From the NCBI GenBank assembly GCA_964460905.1, contig CAYWRM010000004.1, positions 1-64,000 on the forward strand: 64,000 nt of DNA, given 5' to 3'. Both the position numbers and the translations under genes were made by a program. Source of the stretch: GCA-002708315 sp964460905. Lineage in GTDB: Bacteria > Bacteroidota > Bacteroidia > Bacteroidales > F082. Below the pieces are notes generated by a model. That model was given only the letters and a program-made list of their open reading frames with translations. It ran no database searches and was not told the DNA's origin. This document shows positions 62,188-64,000 of this stretch, piece by piece (within the stretch, counting starts at the first letter, position 1; each line of letters opens with the position of its first letter).

Positions 62188-62532
62188 ATGTATATATTTA
62201 TTTCTGTACTCATATTAGCTGTGAGCATACTGTTGGGCTTAATTGTATTAGTACAAAACCCTAAGGGAGGTGGTCTTGCTGCAAATTTAACAGGAGCCGG
62301 TTCACAATTTATGGGTGTAAGGCAAACTGCCGATTTTCTCGAAAAAGCATCATGGGGTTTAGCAATAGCATTGTTGATACTTAGTCTTACTGCAACTATG
62401 GTAATCCCAAGAGATTATGTAGTCGTTGGTGGTGAAAAATCAGAAATCATGGATAAAGTTGACGATATAAATAATGCTGCACCAATCGATTTTCAAACTC
62501 TTCCTCCTAAAGAAGAAGTTCAGCCGGAGTAA
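62188..62532 (+). CDS. secG: Preprotein translocase subunit SecG
   Basis: 114 residues. Two membrane helices (YIFISVLILAVSILLGLIVL and FLEKASWGLAIALLILSLTA) around the conserved VQNPKGGGLAANLTGAG, plus an acidic C-terminal extension. It helps SecYE translocation. Confidence 0.94.
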   Translation: MYIFISVLILAVSILLGLIVLVQNPKGGGLAANLTGAGSQFMGVRQTADFLEKASWGLAIALLILSLTATMVIPRDYVVVGGEKSEIMDKVDDINNAAPIDFQTLPPKEEVQPE

Positions 62533-62554
62533 GAAATACTTACTAACATAAACT

Positions 62555-62613
62555 AAATGTCAGAATGTCATATCAATCCTTGGATTGGTGGTAACATTCT
62601 GACATTTTTTTTT
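62555..62613 (+). terminator. Terminator between secG and groES
   Basis: 14-bp perfect stem AAATGTCAGAATGT (62555-62568) with ACATTCTGACATTT (62594-62607), an inner ATCAATCC/GGATTGGT stem, and a run of T residues. It separates the lptE-secG transcript from groESL. No CIRCE element was seen in the gap. Confidence 0.85.
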
Positions 62614-62676
62614 GTCCTCTACTTTGGCATAGATTGTGACTAGTAAAAATTCAAGAATATAAAATTAAAAACTAAC

Positions 62677-62955
62677 ATGGGAAAATTAAATATCAGGCCA
62701 CTTGGCGATAGAGTAGTAGTAGAAGCTGCAAAAGCTGAAGAAAAAACCGCATCAGGAATAATTATTCCTGATACAGCAAAAGAAAAACCTAATCAGGGAA
62801 CAGTTGTTGCTATACCCGATAATGAAAAGGAAAATCAGGTAACAGTTAAAGTTGGTGACAATATATTATATGGTAAGTATGCAGGTACTGAAATCGAGGT
62901 AGATGGTAACAATTACCTTATTATGAATCAGGAAGATATACTAGCTGTAATTTAA
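62677..62955 (+). CDS. groES: Co-chaperonin GroES
   Basis: 92 residues, normal GroES length: NIRPLGDRVVVEAAKAEEKT, SGIIIPDTAKEKPNQGTVVA and the C-terminal DGNNYLIMNQEDILAVI. Caps the GroEL chamber. Confidence 0.97.
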   Translation: MGKLNIRPLGDRVVVEAAKAEEKTASGIIIPDTAKEKPNQGTVVAIPDNEKENQVTVKVGDNILYGKYAGTEIEVDGNNYLIMNQEDILAVI

Positions 62956-62996
62956 TTAAGAAATAAAAGAATAATTAATTAATAAAATTTAATAAA

Positions 62997-64000
62997 ATGG
63001 CAAAAGACATATTATTTAGTAGCGAAGCCAGAGATGGTATTAAAAGAGGCGTTGATGCGCTAACCGATGCAGTGAAAATAACCCTGGGACCAAAAGGCAG
63101 AAATGTGCTTATCGACAAATCATACGGAGCCCCACAAGTAACAAAGGATGGTGTTACCGTAGCTAAAGAAATAGAGCTAACTGATTCAGTTGAAAATATG
63201 GGTGCTCAGATGGTAAAGGAAGTGGCATCAAAAACCAACGATATAGCTGGTGATGGAACTACAACTGCTACAATTCTTGCCCAAAGCATTTATGCAACAG
63301 GTTTGAAAAATGTAACTGCTGGTGCTAACCCAATGGATCTGAAAAGAGGTATAGATAAAGCTGTAAAAGTAGTAGTAAAATCATTAAACGCTCAAACTGA
63401 ACAAGTTGGCGATAGCAATGAAAAAATTGAACAAATTGCGTCTATCTCAGCAAATAATGACCACTTTATTGGCAAACGTATTGCTGAAGCCATGAAAAAG
63501 GTTAAGAAGGAAGGTGTTATTACAATTGAAGAAGCAAAAGGTATTGATACTTACGTTGATGTTGTTGAAGGAATGCAATTTGATCGCGGTTATATTTCAC
63601 CATACTTTGTAACCGATACAGAAAAGATGGAAACTGTTTACGAAAGTCCACTAATCCTTATCTACGACAAGAAAGTAAGTGTAATGAAAGATCTGCTTCC
63701 AATTCTTGAAAAAGCAGCTCAAACAGGTAAAGCACTAATTATTATTGCTGAAGATGTAGAAAGCGAAGCGCTTGCAACTTTGGTTGTTAACCGCTTGCGA
63801 GGTTCTTTAAAAGTAGCAGCTGTTAAGTCACCAGGTTTTGGCGACAGAAGAAAAGAAATGTTGGAAGATATTGCAATCCTAACAGGTGGAACAGTTATTT
63901 CTGAAGAAAAAGGTTACAAGCTTGAAGATGCAACCCTTGAAATGCTAGGCAATGCTGAAAAAATTACTATCGACAAGGAAAATACAACCATAGTTAGCGG
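62997..64000 (+). CDS. groEL: Chaperonin GroEL (3' end outside window)
   Basis: Starts ATG 62997, 41 bp after groES, and runs off the window; about 334 of roughly 545 residues are present. Clear GroEL sequence: AKDILFSSEARDGIKRGVDA, KITLGPKGRNVLID, the ATP-site DIAGDGTTTATILAQ, and apical-domain FDRGYISPYFVTDTEKME. Folds proteins with GroES. Confidence 0.97.
   Translation, partial: MAKDILFSSEARDGIKRGVDALTDAVKITLGPKGRNVLIDKSYGAPQVTKDGVTVAKEIELTDSVENMGAQMVKEVASKTNDIAGDGTTTATILAQSIYATGLKNVTAGANPMDLKRGIDKAVKVVVKSLNAQTEQVGDSNEKIEQIASISANNDHFIGKRIAEAMKKVKKEGVITIEEAKGIDTYVDVVEGMQFDRGYISPYFVTDTEKMETVYESPLILIYDKKVSVMKDLLPILEKAAQTGKALIIIAEDVESEALATLVVNRLRGSLKVAAVKSPGFGDRRKEMLEDIAILTGGTVISEEKGYKLEDATLEMLGNAEKITIDKENTTIVS

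Overview
The window looks like a Bacteroidota chromosome, probably Bacteroidales/Marinilabiliales-like. The evidence is a SusC/SusD pair, a complete gldKLMN (porKLMN) type IX secretion operon with a PorP/SprF-like gene, a C-terminal T9SS sorting domain on a secreted enzyme, AT-rich DNA, and several TAnnTTTG-type -7 boxes. Identifications rest on motif recognition by eye; no database search was run.

Layout. 1-1.7 kb: 3' part of a surface or tail-fibre-like protein with YadA-head-type repeats and an S74 chaperone domain. 2.0-10.7 kb: a LacI-type regulator, SusC, SusD and a large secreted LamG/PNGase F-like protein with a sorting tail, probably a locus for binding and deglycosylating glycoproteins. 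10.8-47.8 kb: one integrative mobilizable element of about 37 kb inserted in a tRNA-Ala(GGC) gene. 47.8-64 kb: core chromosome with tRNA-Ala, thpR, porP, gldK-L-M-N, recG, pheT, a sigma-54 activator, lptE, a conserved hypothetical gene, secG, groES and the start of groEL.

The element is bounded by a 44-bp repeat (42/44 identical). A tyrosine integrase sits at the left end, and near-identical 21-bp arm-type repeats lie just inside both ends. From left to right it carries: (i) a type II CBASS operon (patatin phospholipase CapV, DncV-like CD-NTase, Cap2 E2-E1 fusion, Cap3 JAB protease) plus a small unknown gene and a DUF2779 nuclease; (ii) a tRNA-Thr 3' fragment between inverted hairpins, followed by two convergent paralogous tyrosine recombinases; (iii) a RadC-like JAB gene; (iv) a tightly packed eight-gene defence operon (HTH, type III Mod, AlbA_2/Schlafen-like ATPase, type III Res, PLD-like/SNF2 helicase, DUF4391, OLD-TOPRIM nuclease, UvrD helicase; the last two look like Gabija GajA/GajB); (v) a leftward mobilization operon (VirD4/TraG coupling protein, relaxase, MobC, DUF2958, HTH) whose promoter-proximal genes are a second E1-like/JAB pair, a diglycine-rich protein and a 51-residue membrane protein; (vi) a membrane TPR protein with a palindromic operator. 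No mating-pore genes are seen, so transfer would depend on a helper element.

The most unusual parts are the E2-less E1/JAB/diglycine-protein module inside the mobilization operon, the fused type III R-M/helicase/OLD-UvrD operon, and the integration junction. There the element gave tRNA-Ala a new 3' end (no encoded CCA, one acceptor mismatch) and a substitute terminator.
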